DNA of 64,000 nucleotides, taken from contig NC_132894.1 of NCBI RefSeq assembly GCF_030463535.1, positions 29,583,125-29,647,124 on the forward strand. Reading direction: 5' to 3'. The position numbers and the translations under genes are program-made. The notes below the pieces were generated by a model, which made no database searches, was not told the DNA's origin, and saw nothing but the letters and a program-made list of their open reading frames with translations. This DNA is from Salminus brasiliensis (lineage: Eukaryota > Chordata > Actinopteri > Characiformes > Bryconidae). Position 1 is the stretch's first letter. Each line of letters begins with the position of its first letter. Below, piece by piece: positions 47,977-59,000 of this stretch.

Positions 47977-50353
47977 GTGTGTATACTGTTTCTCAGAGGA
48001 GTCCAGGTTAGCCTAAAACAGCTCAGCTCAGTCCTCAGTACTGACCCAAGAACCAGGAAACCCACCTTCCAACCCTCCCCACGTCTGTATCTCTAGTCAG
48101 CACAGAGGTTTGTCTGGCTCTCCAACGCAGAGCAGCCCAGGCCTGTATGGACACTCTCACAGTGCTGATCCAGGATCAGAGAATGTGGCCTTACTGCCAG
48201 GAACAGGCCCTGGAGAAGCCTACAGAGAAGAGTTTGCAGGGGTGGTGAGAAGTTGCCGGCCGGAGTTCCTTTGGTCAGCAATAAAACTCCAATGTTTAAA
48301 AGTAGCTGTATGTGTGAGCAGCAGTAGAGCAGTCTCTAACAGTACTGATCTACTGATCTAGGGTCAGATTAAACTTCTCTATACTGTATGTGACCTTACT
48401 GACAGGAACAGGCCCCACATCTGGCGTGAAATGAGCAGTTCTGGAGAAGCCTACAGAGAAGAGTTTGCAGGGGTGGTGAGAAGTTGCCGGCCGGAGTTCC
48501 TTTGGTCAGCAATAAAACTCCAATGTTTAAAAGTAGCTGTATGTGTGAGCAGCAGTAGAGCAGTCTCTAACAGTACTGATCTAGGGTCAGATTAAACTTC
48601 TATATACTGTATATGACCTTACTTTCAGGAACAGGCCCCAGGTTGGCACTACGACTATTCCGGAAAACTTCATGTGTCCAGGTGTGGCCTGAATGACAAA
48701 GTGAAATGAAAGGGGAATTCCACAGATTGTAAATCTTTTCTACGTAACTTTGTTGTTAATGATGTTCATGTGTAAACAGAGCCATTCCGGTTGGTTTGGT
48801 GTGACATGGTGAAGGGAGACAGACGTGGGAAGTGTGTATTGGCTCTAAAAAGCTATATCGTAGAAAGTTGTTGCCGGAGATGGCAACAGATGCATGACCT
48901 GATGCCTTGGTTTGTACTAAAATATCGATTTATCGAAGATTCATGATGTCATGTGTGGCAAAACTGTATTGTATGTATCGATTCTTAATGAATTTTAATT
49001 GTTAATACATGTTTAGATTGGTGGCAGACAGTAGTTAATTTAGTGTTGTGTTTAAACCCCAGCTGCTGGATGCTGCAGTGTTGTACCAAGAGCTGGGCAA
49101 TATGACAATATTTTATGGTATTGTGATGCATTTTGTTATCGTGTTACACAATATGTTTTTCTAAGCCTATTGCGAAAATGATCAGTGCTTAATAAATACT
49201 GATCAACTGCACTTTTCATTACAAACAGTGTAATTAGACTGGTTTAATTAGATGAAGTGTAACAGATGTTGAGGAAAAATCACTGTACTCAGTATGTGAG
49301 AATACTTGAATAGTAGTTTGTACGAATCGATTGCTGCTGATTTATTTAGTCTGTGATTACATGTATCGTGATAAAGTAAGGTTCGAGTTTAGTCACTTTT
49401 TATTTATTTATTTTATTATTATATATGTACGAGTGTAAGGGACTAAAAAAATAGGCCCATACACAGGTCTATAGAGTCAATCAAGAATCAAGGGCCAAAA
49501 CTGTAATTGCTAGACCACTGAAAACATCAGTCAAGTCTTGTGGTGTGTTCCCGGGATGAAGTGCTCAGTACCTACCAAAAGGGATCCAAGGAAGGACGAC
49601 CGATGAACCTGGGGTAGGATCACGGTCACATCTAGGTAGTCACTTAGGCAGGGACGGCGAGCCGGTCTGGTCCGATCTCACTGAAGAGCTACTGTAGCAC
49701 AGATTGCTGTGGAAGTTAATTCTGATTATGTATTTTGGAGTCCATGAATCGATGGGTCAGAGCCGTTTTAGTGGCACAGATGGGTCCTACACAATGATAG
49801 GCAGGTGGTTTTAATGTTATGGCTGATTAGTGTATGTACTGTAGAGGTTAAGGAGGAAATCCAGTGATTAAACACTATATCAAGCTATTTCTTTTTTAGA
49901 AAAAACAAGGACAATTGAGTTTTGCGTGATCTGGGCTCTTTAAGAAGAAGGTCACCTTCAAGATCTTCAAGAAGCACAAGACTGTATCCAGACTGTTCTG
50001 TTTATTTGGATACAGTATGTCAAGGACTAGACACAGGGTCGAAGTAAATCTGCTGTTTTTGCTCTGTTACAGCAAAAATCAATATTGCCACAGATGTCAT
50101 AGTTGAGCACCTGGGAAGGAAGTGGCTTCAATACGGGCGCAAACTGGGGCTCTGTGATGGAAAGCTTGACGGCATAGAGGATAAACACCCACGCAACCTG
50201 GAGGAGAAGGTGAGAGAGGTCATCAAAGAGTGGAAGAGGATTCGCAAAGGGCAGGCCAAGGTGGACGAACTGATCATGGCGCTGCGGACCTGTAAACAGA
50301 ATTTCACTGCTGACCTGGTGGAGAAGGCACTGCAGAATGCCAGCATGCCCTAA
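47685..50353 (+). CDS. fadd: FADD, death-domain adaptor of caspase-8 signalling
   Basis: FADD links death receptors to caspase-8 and also serves in necroptosis control and innate signalling, acting in the cytosol. Two exons, 47685-47976 and 50073-50353, join in phase 1 to give 190 residues; human FADD has 208. Residues 1-83 form the death effector domain (LKFLCQDHIGKKK, then RNDLL with R72, D74 and L75, the RxDL motif at the same positions as in human FADD). Residues from about 100 to 185 form the death domain (IVEHLGRKWLQYGRKLGL; DKHPRNLEEKVREVIKEWKR). The start sits in a strong context (caccATGg). The gene follows ano1 in the same orientation, as in mammals. Promoter signals listed separately suggest control by inflammatory factors, which is inference. 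Confidence 0.95.
48190..48640. repeat. Local tandem duplication in the fadd intron
   Basis: The block from tggagaagcctacagagaag to gcagtctctaacagtactga at 48211-48350 recurs almost unchanged 231 bp later (48442-48580). The flanking ttactgccaggaacaggccc motif occurs three times (48191, 48396, 48619). Confidence 0.92.
49090..49378. mobile_element. Dispersed element with gctgggcaatatg start
   Basis: It begins agctgggcaatatgacaata and ends catgtatcgtgataaa, a pattern of short non-autonomous elements in fish. No ORF. Confidence 0.45.
49470..49835 (-). mobile_element. Family K element, truncated, reversed
   Basis: It ends ggtggttttaatgttatggc then tgattagtgtat, the reverse of the left end at 57273. 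It also has tggtgtgttcccggga and gtacctaccaaaaggg, matching the copy at 57273-57782 in reverse. Confidence 0.75.
50073..50353 (+). CDS. fadd: fadd exon 2 (death domain)
   Basis: The exon is 281 nt, from acceptor tctgttacag to TAA. It encodes NIATDVIVEHLGRKWLQYGR through LVEKALQNASMP. Confidence 0.96.
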
Positions 50354-50935
50354 AATATCGGCGCTCAGTTCTCATCCATCTGGTCTAGCACTCTCCAGAC
50401 TGGTGATGTGTATGCTGCCAGTGTTAGCTTCCTCAGTTAATGTATTGAGCTTTTTTACCCAACTGTTCTGTTGAATTCAAGGCACTTTGACTTCCAGGTT
50501 ACTCTGGGACTTGTACAGAGATTTTTCTATGGAGATGACTTGCTGTGGGACTCTTAAGACTCAGCCTTAAAGCTTTACTCAGGTACGCGAAAAATGTGTG
50601 TGCTGTGATCAAATGCCATTTATGAAACTGTGAACCCATTTTACATAAAATTAATTTTTGGTGTGTTATAAATTAGGCCAAAATTCAAGAAGCTGTGTTC
50701 TATAAAACTGGATGGATTTTCCTGCTGGACCACACTGGTTTCAGGGACTGCAGCCCTCATGACCTGGAGTGAATATCCCTGTTCTAGATTATGCTTACCC
50801 AAGCAAGTGTCATCATAATGCTGAGCCATTCACATGTATGTTTGATTGTAATCCCACAGCACTGTCTTGAAATCAATTACAGTTGGCCAGAATATCTCAT
50901 GTGAATATGAATAAAGGGATTGGTTTTGGATACCA
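50354..50935 (+). other. fadd: fadd 3' untranslated region
   Basis: Non-coding sequence between the TAA and an AATAAA at 50910-50915. No other feature seen. Confidence 0.6.
50910..50915 (+). promoter_or_regulatory. Polyadenylation signal AATAAA, fadd
   Basis: The first canonical AATAAA after the fadd stop, 557 bases downstream. Confidence 0.6.
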
Positions 50936-51274
50936 CAAGATACATCTGTACATCTGTACAAGACCATCTAACCACTAGGATTTGAGTAGAATCAAATTAT
51001 CCTAAAAAATATTAGTCAAATACGATATTTCAGATACGTATGGGATCCTTTGCCATAGCTTCTGTAAACTCATCACTTCTCATATTCTTCACTTCATGCA
51101 AGGAAAAGCCCTGACTTCCTTTTTTCCATTCAAGCAGATCATTTATGCAGATTTTGCTTCATATTTGACCCAATTACATCAACAGGATATGAAATGGGTC
51201 TATAAATATTAAACTGTAATTTTAGCCAAGGCTGAAATTACTGAAAGAGCTGATTCTCAGGATAATTACCATAT

Positions 51275-51727
51275 ACACAGTCATATCAGAATATTATGTC
51301 CACCCCTGGTTTGAAATGACCTCATCAGCTCCATTCACCATATAAGAGCACTTGTAGTTCTATAATTCCAGACTGTAGTCCAGCTGTCTCCCAACATACT
51401 TTGTAAGCCTCCTTTCGTCAATGGTCAGGACCCCACAGGACCGACCACCACAGAGCAGGTCTTATTAGGCATTCTCAGCACTACAGTGACTCTGACTGAC
51501 ATGGTGGTGGCGTAGTGATGGTGTGTATTTGGCTGGTGCGAGTGGATCAGATCAGACACAGCAGTGCTGCTGGAGTTCTTTAACACCTCAGCAGTGTCAC
51601 TGCTGGACTGAGAACAGTCCACCAACCAGAAATATCCACCCAACAGCGTCCTGTGGGCAGTGTCCTGTGAGCACTGATGAAGGACTGGAGGATGACCAAG
51701 GAGATAATGTCTAATAGAGTGGACAAT
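51275..51727. mobile_element. Dispersed element, family B, copy 2
   Basis: It starts acacagtcatatcagaatat and ends gtctaatagagtggaca. Collinear with 8459-8961, with ccaccaaccagaaatatcca and caacagcgtcctgtggg shared. Confidence 0.75.
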
Positions 51728-51817
51728 GGGTGGACACAGTGTTTGTGAATTTGTGAAAATCTGAAAAAGGGGTGAAAAAAAGAAAAAAAAATTCCAAAAC
51801 TTTTTTACATTTACTGT

Positions 51818-52013
51818 AACAATACCATAGCATCCACCTAGAAACACCTTAGCAACACCAAAATGGCACCCATTAGCAACTATCAAGGACACCTTACAAA
51901 CGACCTGACATACCATAGCAACTGCATAGCAACACCTGAACAAACAGCAGGAGTACTGTAGCAACTGCATAGCAACAACCTAGTAACCACCTGCGATACC
52001 ATAGCAACAACTT
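51818..52013. repeat. Degenerate minisatellite (catagcaac type)
   Basis: Repeated ccatagcaac, cttagcaacacc, gcatagcaacacc and cctagtaacc units of about 10-20 bp. Confidence 0.85.
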
Positions 52014-52479
52014 AAAAAAAAATAGCCTATCAAATGCCTGGAACTCAAGCTGTGCATTTCTTCTGCGTTTTTTTCCCCCAAGAAAAGCACTTTTCTAGTT
52101 ATTATTATTTCTATTATTATTTGAATTCTAGTGAAAACAATGATTGTTTTTTTTTTAATGATCAAAGAGTACATGAGATGCTAAATGAGAAAAACAACCA
52201 CTGTAACTCATGTTTGGGGAAACAGGTAAACCGGGAATGGGAAAGAATCAATTCAGCAAAAACTTTCTGCCCTCAACAAATATTGTTTGTTCCTGGTAGG
52301 AAAATTGGGCTGCGGTTTGGCTTGGAGAAAGAATGCTGCATGTGTCAGAGAGTTGATGCTGTACCAAGACAAAGGTGTGTCCTTATAAAGTAAATAGAGG
52401 GCGGTCAGGTATGAACATGCTGAAGAAACGCTGGATGTTGAGCAGGAGCTGCACTTTGTGTGTAAAGCACACTGCACTC

Positions 52480-53060
52480 TAAACACTAAAAAAAGAAGGG
52501 CTAAAAAAGAAAAGCACTAAAAAGGGTTCTTTGGGCGATGCCACCAAAGAAGAAGCACTTTTATGGTTCCATAAAGAATTGTTTGTACTTGAGATGAGTA
52601 TGAGGAACCTTTTAAAGATCTAAAGAACCTTCACTTGATGTACAGTTTCTTCACTCTCATGACAAACGTTTATTGAACCAAATGTGGATCTTCAACAGCA
52701 TTGCTTAAAGCACCGTTTGTAGCACCTTTATTATTAAGGGGTGTGGAATCTCAACATGGCATTTCCAGCATTCACACAGTTTTTTATCAACAGGTCACAC
52801 CCTTCACGCAATGCCATAAAAGCTGCTTTCTGTGGATGATTCTTTATGATGACCAGGTTTGCAGACAAGATGCATGTGTAGTGAAGTGAGGTGAACCCTC
52901 TTGAAGTTTAAAGAACTTTGACATCATATAGAGGTTCTAGGAAGAACCCATAAATTGGTGAAACCTATACCTTATGCAAAGATTCTTGAAGCTTTTAAAT
53001 GGTTCTTTACTGGCATCAAGCAAAGAACTGTCCGTGGCACCTTGTTTTTAAGAGTGCAGT
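52480..53060. mobile_element. Hairpin (MITE-like) element copies
   Basis: At least two decayed copies with aggaaccttttaaagatcta, aaagaaccttcacttgatg and, at the right, tggcaccttgtttttaagag. The same family as 36633-37141. Confidence 0.65.
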
Positions 53061-53721
53061 TAAAAACTTTCAGTTGATTGAGAACCTTAATAATTTAAAG
53101 GTTCTTTAAGCTTTAATTTGCGAAGGGGGGAACCACACTCATCATGGCCCGAGGAAAGGAAGGAGAACGTGTGCCATCACGAGAAGGTGAGGGAAGAGGA
53201 GCATTTTTATAGGGTATGTAACAATAGAGTTTGGGAGGTGTTTGGGGTTGGTTCTTCTTCCTTCTTCCAAACTCTAGTTATCTCTTAACTCCATGAAGGT
53301 TCTTCACATTTATCAGAAACATGGTTCTTTAAAGCAGTAAAAGGGTCGTAATGGACTCATAGAAGATATACATTTATTTCAAAAGCTCATAATCCCTGGC
53401 TGCACCCCTGTCCCTGAGGACCAGTTTTAAGAGACGCTTTTTCGAAGAACCATCCACTGGACTGTTCTTGAGGGAACAAAAAGCATAGAGGCAAAGAGAG
53501 ACAAAAGAAGTGATCATTCAGAGTAGTTTGGGGTAGACCGGTTCATTATAGAAGAACAGTTGCCATGACAACACAAGTATAGACAATCTATCTTCTATCC
53601 AAGGCGATATTTTATATATATACGTTTATATATGTTACTGATGATAGAAATATGTAATAAATTTGACCAAATTTTTCGGGGCTACTTTGCCTTTGCTAAC
53701 ACCCTACATGTTCCACTCCAT

Positions 53722-54016
53722 CATTGATTGATTGATTGATGGATTGATAGATGGATTGATGGATTAATTGCTGGATTAATTGCTGGATTAATTGATTGAT
53801 TGATTGATTAAAGGATTTGATGGATTGATTGATGGATTGATGGATTGCTTGATTGATGGATTAATTGATGGATTGATTGATTGATGGATTGTTTAATTGA
53901 TGGATTAATTGATTGATTGAAGGATTTGATGGATTGATTGATTGAAGGATTTGATGGATTGATGGATGGATTGATTGATTCATTTATTGGTTGATTGATT
54001 GATTGATTGATTTCCC
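53722..54016. repeat. Tetramer array (TTGA/GGAT)
   Basis: About 290 bp of attgattgatggattgatgg type repeats, with occasional taaaggattt breaks. The minus-strand ORF (Ser-Ile-Asn-Gln repeats) is a by-product. Confidence 0.95.
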
Positions 54017-55241
54017 CTTTAGAAATATGTAATGTATTGTTACACGACTGGAATCTTATTAGAGACATCATCCAAAGGAGAGACTTCCCAAAATGTCCTG
54101 TCCGATGGCCCAGGATGAAGATGAGGCTTGTTTAGGTGGTGCAGGAGGGGCACAATATTGTGTTTTGCCATTGTTTGCATCTCAGCCGAGTACTTCAGAG
54201 ACGAAGTGCTGCAGATCCATAAAGGAATCTGACAGTATGTGGATTTTGAAGGGTAGGAAGCTGTTATTTACAAAAGTCCGTTGTCGTGTTCATTGTTTTG
54301 TGGTGCTCAAACCACCCAAGTCTCCTCTGTTCTTGGCTTTGTCACCATCAGCCTTGTTTTGACAGTGAGTGCTGTCTTCATTGTACAGGAAATAAAGGAG
54401 AAACAGTACAACCTGGTGGTGATTCAGACTGAAAGAGCAGTCGTTCTACCACAAAGGGTTTTTTGAGTAATGCCATAGAAGAACCCCTTTTTGGTTTCCT
54501 GAAGAGCCATGTTTTCTGAGTGTTCTGAAAGTGGCTAGCTCAGGTAAAGGCATGGGTTGTATATATAACCATGAAAACTTCACAAACCTTTAGAGGCTTA
54601 TTCAGAAGGAAACCACCTTTTGGTTCCTTAAATCTCTTTCTGGTTCTTTAATGGAGAACTATCACTTAGTACCACTTATATGTGCAAATGTCATCGGCTC
54701 TATGTTGTTATAGTTGTTGACGACACTCACAATGCATGTTGGGCCGCATTCGGCTGATGTAGTGAGCTATGATGTTAGATATGATATCATTTATGAGTGC
54801 ATTGTGGGAGCGTAACTAGGGAGCCAAGCCGGTCACAGCCTAAATAGACCCTCTCTGTATAGTGCAATACTCATGAGGCAGTAGGGATCCATTAAGCACT
54901 TTCATCACAGCCTGTGCTACACATTTAGCTTCATGTCTGGTTTGGGCTTTAAGCTGCTTATTCAGGAATTTGACATCTAACTTGGTGAGGTGTTAGCGCC
55001 CCCTGCTGGGTTGGCATGCTCACACAAGCATTTTAGAGTCATTTTTGTGAAATTTTACAGATTATTAGAGGAACAGAGAAAAAAATTATGTTCAAAAATA
55101 TGTGGATACATGTGGACAGGGCCTAACACTCCTTTAAGTGCCATGATGAGTGTTACCGGGCGCATAGCAAAATTCAACCTTCGCCCTGAAGCAACCGTGG
55201 CGAATCATGTTGTACAAATTTGATGAATGTAAAAGTTTGTC

Positions 55242-55264
55242 TACTTACTTACTTACTTACTTAC
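55242..55264. repeat. (ACTT)n microsatellite
   Basis: A pure ACTT run of about six units. Confidence 0.95.
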
Positions 55265-55479
55265 TGTAGACGTTTTAGCCCAGTCTATGTTTTGTACTTC
55301 GGTATATTCAGGGCATCCAGTCAGAACTGAGATCATTTACATAGATCAGTCTTAAAGGCACAGTAATAGACATTTAAATACCATTTAAATAAGCCACAGA
55401 GAAGCTGGAAAATGTGTTAGAATTGTTGATTGACTGACAAACGACTGTACTCTGAATCTCTGTTTTATGTTTAACATTG

Positions 55480-55485
55480 TTTATT
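55480..55485 (-). promoter_or_regulatory. Polyadenylation signal AATAAA, astacin gene
   Basis: TTTATT on the plus strand, 137 bases beyond the split stop codon. Confidence 0.55.
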
Positions 55486-55621
55486 CATATTTGTATTTTT
55501 ACAGATATCGATCATACAAAAGGAAACAATATATAAAATATTAGAAAAGACATGCAGTAAATGGGAGCACACGGGACGCACATTACTGTGTCCTTTTCTT
55601 TCTCCAGTTTTAAGTAACTTC

Positions 55622-55623
55622 TT
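55622..55623 (-). CDS. Astacin exon 10: last two bases of the stop codon
   Basis: The acceptor tcttacag is followed by AA. With the T that ends the previous exon this makes TAA. Reading on without splicing would instead add about 40 unrelated residues after LYQC. Confidence 0.7.
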
Positions 55624-55986
55624 CTGTAAGACATAAGAGTAGAGTTAGTGAGCTGCTGAAGATGAGCGTGCTGACAGATGTACATTTTGATTGATCGTAA
55701 AAAGACAAAAGTGAAAGAGAGAAACACTCACAACACTGATAAAGTCTGTTGACCCTCAGAATGTCATTGCGACTCATTCGGGTGGCGCGGCCTATCTGTA
55801 CATTGGGGTCTGGTTTTGGCACGATGGTTGGCAGTTTACCCTTTTTAATGGAGAAGGCGTACCTGTGAAGTAAACAGAATTACCAGAATGTACCTGTAGA
55901 TAATCTACTGACAGGTTACTAAAATATGTGGGACCTCCACCAGAGCTTCTACTACCAAAATGATTGTTTATTTGTTTAATTAATTA

Positions 55987-56017
<31 letters not shown>

Positions 56018-59000
56018 AATATTATTATTTAATTTTTTTATCTGTTTTTCTCATGTATATATCCTCATATTTTATTGCCCGGCAGTCACAGTGTAATTGT
56101 GTACTGACCTCCCATAATGCATTACAGAGTTGTAGTCATACGGAGTCCTAAGGTTGTTGGTTGCAATCTTTTCAAAGTTGCTTTCCTTCCCTGAAAAGTA
56201 AGTTTGCAGCAGAAAACACAAGTTAAATCTTTACACATACAGTTGACCTTAAAGGGACGCTCTGGACAAACTAAAAAACTGCCCAAACTAAACAAATCTG
56301 TTGTAAACATGGCTACTTTCCTCCTGCAGCAGCAATTTAGTTGTCTCCAGAGCAAGATTTTCTGCCTTAAAAACTAGAGAAAACAACTGCTAATGATAGA
56401 TCCAAAAGTAAAAAAAGGAAGCGCAGTGATTAGTCAGGTAACCAGCAAACAGTGCTGGATCCTCTTTTAGAGGCTCTGTATGTGACATAATTCCCATTGC
56501 ACAAACCTACCAGACCACTCTGTTTTTAGAATGAATACATTAGGCTTTTGCAGGGATGGTCATGCAGCACACTGATACCATTTATTACAATATGTTTGCC
56601 CCTCCCCACTCAGAAAGACTTCTGCTTTCTAGTGAAATAAAAAAATGTTAAGGACTGCTGCTTTAAAGTCATAGTTTTGTTTGGCAAATTTGTCCCTATG
56701 TTCTCACAGTTTGGTATTGCAAATTAATCCACATATTTGTAATTCCCTTTACCATCAGCAGTGATCCGGACACTAGGAGGGTAAGGGCTTAACATATCCT
56801 CTCCTCTAATACATACAAAGCCAGCCACCGCCTCTTTTTCAACTGCCGACAATGAGGCGGTCCCCAGCTCCACTGCACCAGCTAACAGACGCCTGTGCCG
56901 GCCAACACAGATGTCATAACATGCCGTTCTATGTACTTATGACCCCCTGAAGTGGGCACCACTTCACCTCCTCACCTGGGAGAATGTTTTTCTTCAGGAT
57001 AACGACATGTTTATCGCGGTCACTGCGGACCTGCTCGTGGTGAAAGCCGAGAGCATGGAGCACTTCATGCTGCACTGTCTGATGAGAGATACAGCCAGAC
57101 TTCTGTAGGGACACCTCCTGCTTTCCTCCTTGACGGCCCAGGTATGACCAGCACCTGTACCAATACAACACTGACAGTCACACAGTGGTCTGCTGGAACC
57201 AGCACATATCATCACACAGCTTTTCATCACATTTCATCACTTTTTTATTTTTCTTCAGTTTACAATGCAGACATACACCGATCAGCCATAACATTAAAAC
57301 CACCTGCCTATTATTGAGAATCTCCCCTTGTGCCACCACAACAGATCTGAGTATTCAAGGCATGGACTCCAAAAGACCTCTGAAGATGTCCTGTTGTATC
57401 TGGCATCAAGACATTAGCAGCAGCTCCTTAAAGTCCTATAAGTTGTGTGGTGGGGGCCACCATGGATCGCATCAATAAGCCTTAGGTGCCCTTTTGGTAG
57501 GTACTGACCACTGCATACCGGGAACAGCCCACAAGACCTAGCCATCTAGCCGTCTAGCCATCATAATGCGGCCTTAGATTATAAGAGTGTCTCAGATTCT
57601 TATGCTTGCCCAGTTTTCCACCTTTTAACACTTTCATCACCTTCAAGAACTGACTATTAACTTGCTGCCCAATATGTAGATCCACCCCTTGACAGTAGAT
57701 AAAGTAGATGAAGTAGATAAAGATGATCAATGATTTTCACCTTACCTGTCAATTGTGCTAATATTATGGCTGATCGGTGTATATCTTTGCAGTCACACAG
57801 TTGTTTTTTTTTGCATTGTCAAAATTGAATGACATATGGACCAATAGACCAATAGAAATGCTCCAAAATGACTTGCAATAAAATATTAGCATTGACTTTC
57901 ATTGAAAGTTACAAGAGATACAGGGATATTTAATATGTAAACATGTAAATTAAGCTGCCTGTAACTGCAGCTTAACTGACATATTTAATCTACAATTAAT
58001 TTACATATTTCACTTATTTCATATAAGCAAGAAAAATGCAGAAATTGGCCCTTTAGAGGAATTTCAGTGGACGGTAGCTAGCTAGGAGCCAGTTAGCATG
58101 ATGATGTTTGTGTTCCGCTGATTACTGCCTTCCATTCATTGTTAGCCCACCGTTTTGGTCAAAATGATGCCCTGAAAGGAATATTTAGGCCCAACACTAA
58201 ATGGAAGCTAGTGACCCCTTAGCATGCTGTTGTTTGTGTCCATGGAATATTAGGCCCAACACTGAATGGAAGCTAGTGACCCCTTAGCATGATGATGTTT
58301 GTGTCCATTGAATATTTAGGCCCAACACTGAATGGAAGCTAGTGACCCCTTAGCATGATGATGTTTGTGTCCATGGAATATTTAGGCCCAACACTGAATG
58401 GAAGCTCGTGACCCCTTAGCATGATGATGTTTGTGTCCATGGAATATTTAGGCCCAACACTGAATGGAAGCTAGTGACCCCTTAGCATGCTGTTGTTTGT
58501 GTCCATGGAATATTTAGGCCCAACACTGAATGGAAGCTAGTGACCCCTTAGCATGATGATGTTTGTGTCCATGCATTAGCAGCATTAGCATGTGTGACTG
58601 CTGGTTCTACATACCCTACACCAGGAAAGAAAGATAAGTAATCCTTTTGTTTGGCCCGCCACACAAACCGGATGCAGGTGGTGCTGTGTAGGCTTGTAAG
58701 ACCTTTTATGATGACTTTCCTCGCATTTTCATCTGCATGAGATTTGAAAAAACACAAGTCACTTATAGCATTTACTGGCCACTTTATCAGAAACCTTAAT
58801 CAGAAATCTTGCTGGTGTTGGAGTTGGAGATCTGTAGATGCAGTGTTAGCTGTCCTCTAGGCCTTTATTTACCGGCAGTTCTGACCACAATGAGGCGTCT
58901 AAATCTCACATATGATACACTCAGCACCACACACACTACCATGCCAGGATCATGCTACTAAACAGAATGTGGTTCAGAGCCGTCCTGTGGTCCTGAAGCT

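Larger units (their letters stand above)
47977..50072. other. fadd intron
   Basis: It contains a local duplication (48190-48640), a dispersed inverted-repeat-type element (49090-49378) and a reversed family K copy (49470-49835). No exon seen. Confidence 0.8.
50936..55479. other. Repeat-rich spacer between fadd and the astacin gene
   Basis: No gene recognised. It contains a family B element (51275-51727), a tagcaacacc minisatellite (51818-52013), hairpin repeats (52480-53060), a TTGA/GGAT tetramer array (53722-54016) and hairpin fragments around 54590-54670. PPFIA1, the mammalian neighbour of FADD, was not seen. Confidence 0.8.
57155..58614. other. Astacin intron 6
   Basis: It contains a family K element (57273-57782) and a 66-bp tandem array (58188-58580) that ends about 35 bases from the exon 6 donor. 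Confidence 0.8.

Noticed and set aside
48110..48361. ORF in the fadd intron as a possible alternative fadd exon
   Set aside because: It lies over the local duplication, has no splice-site logic and no similarity to death domains.
50128..50346. Minus-strand ORF of 72 codons
   Set aside because: It is the antisense frame of fadd exon 2.
51425..51970. Minus-strand ORF of 181 codons
   Set aside because: It crosses the family B repeat and the start of the tagcaacacc minisatellite; composition follows the repeats, not a protein family.
53808..54071. ORF with Ser-Ile-Asn-Gln repeats
   Set aside because: It is a translation of the TTGA/GGAT tetramer array, with no other protein-like content.
58188..58580. 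A CRISPR-like array
   Set aside because: Units are contiguous 66-bp tandem copies without unique spacers, in a vertebrate intron.
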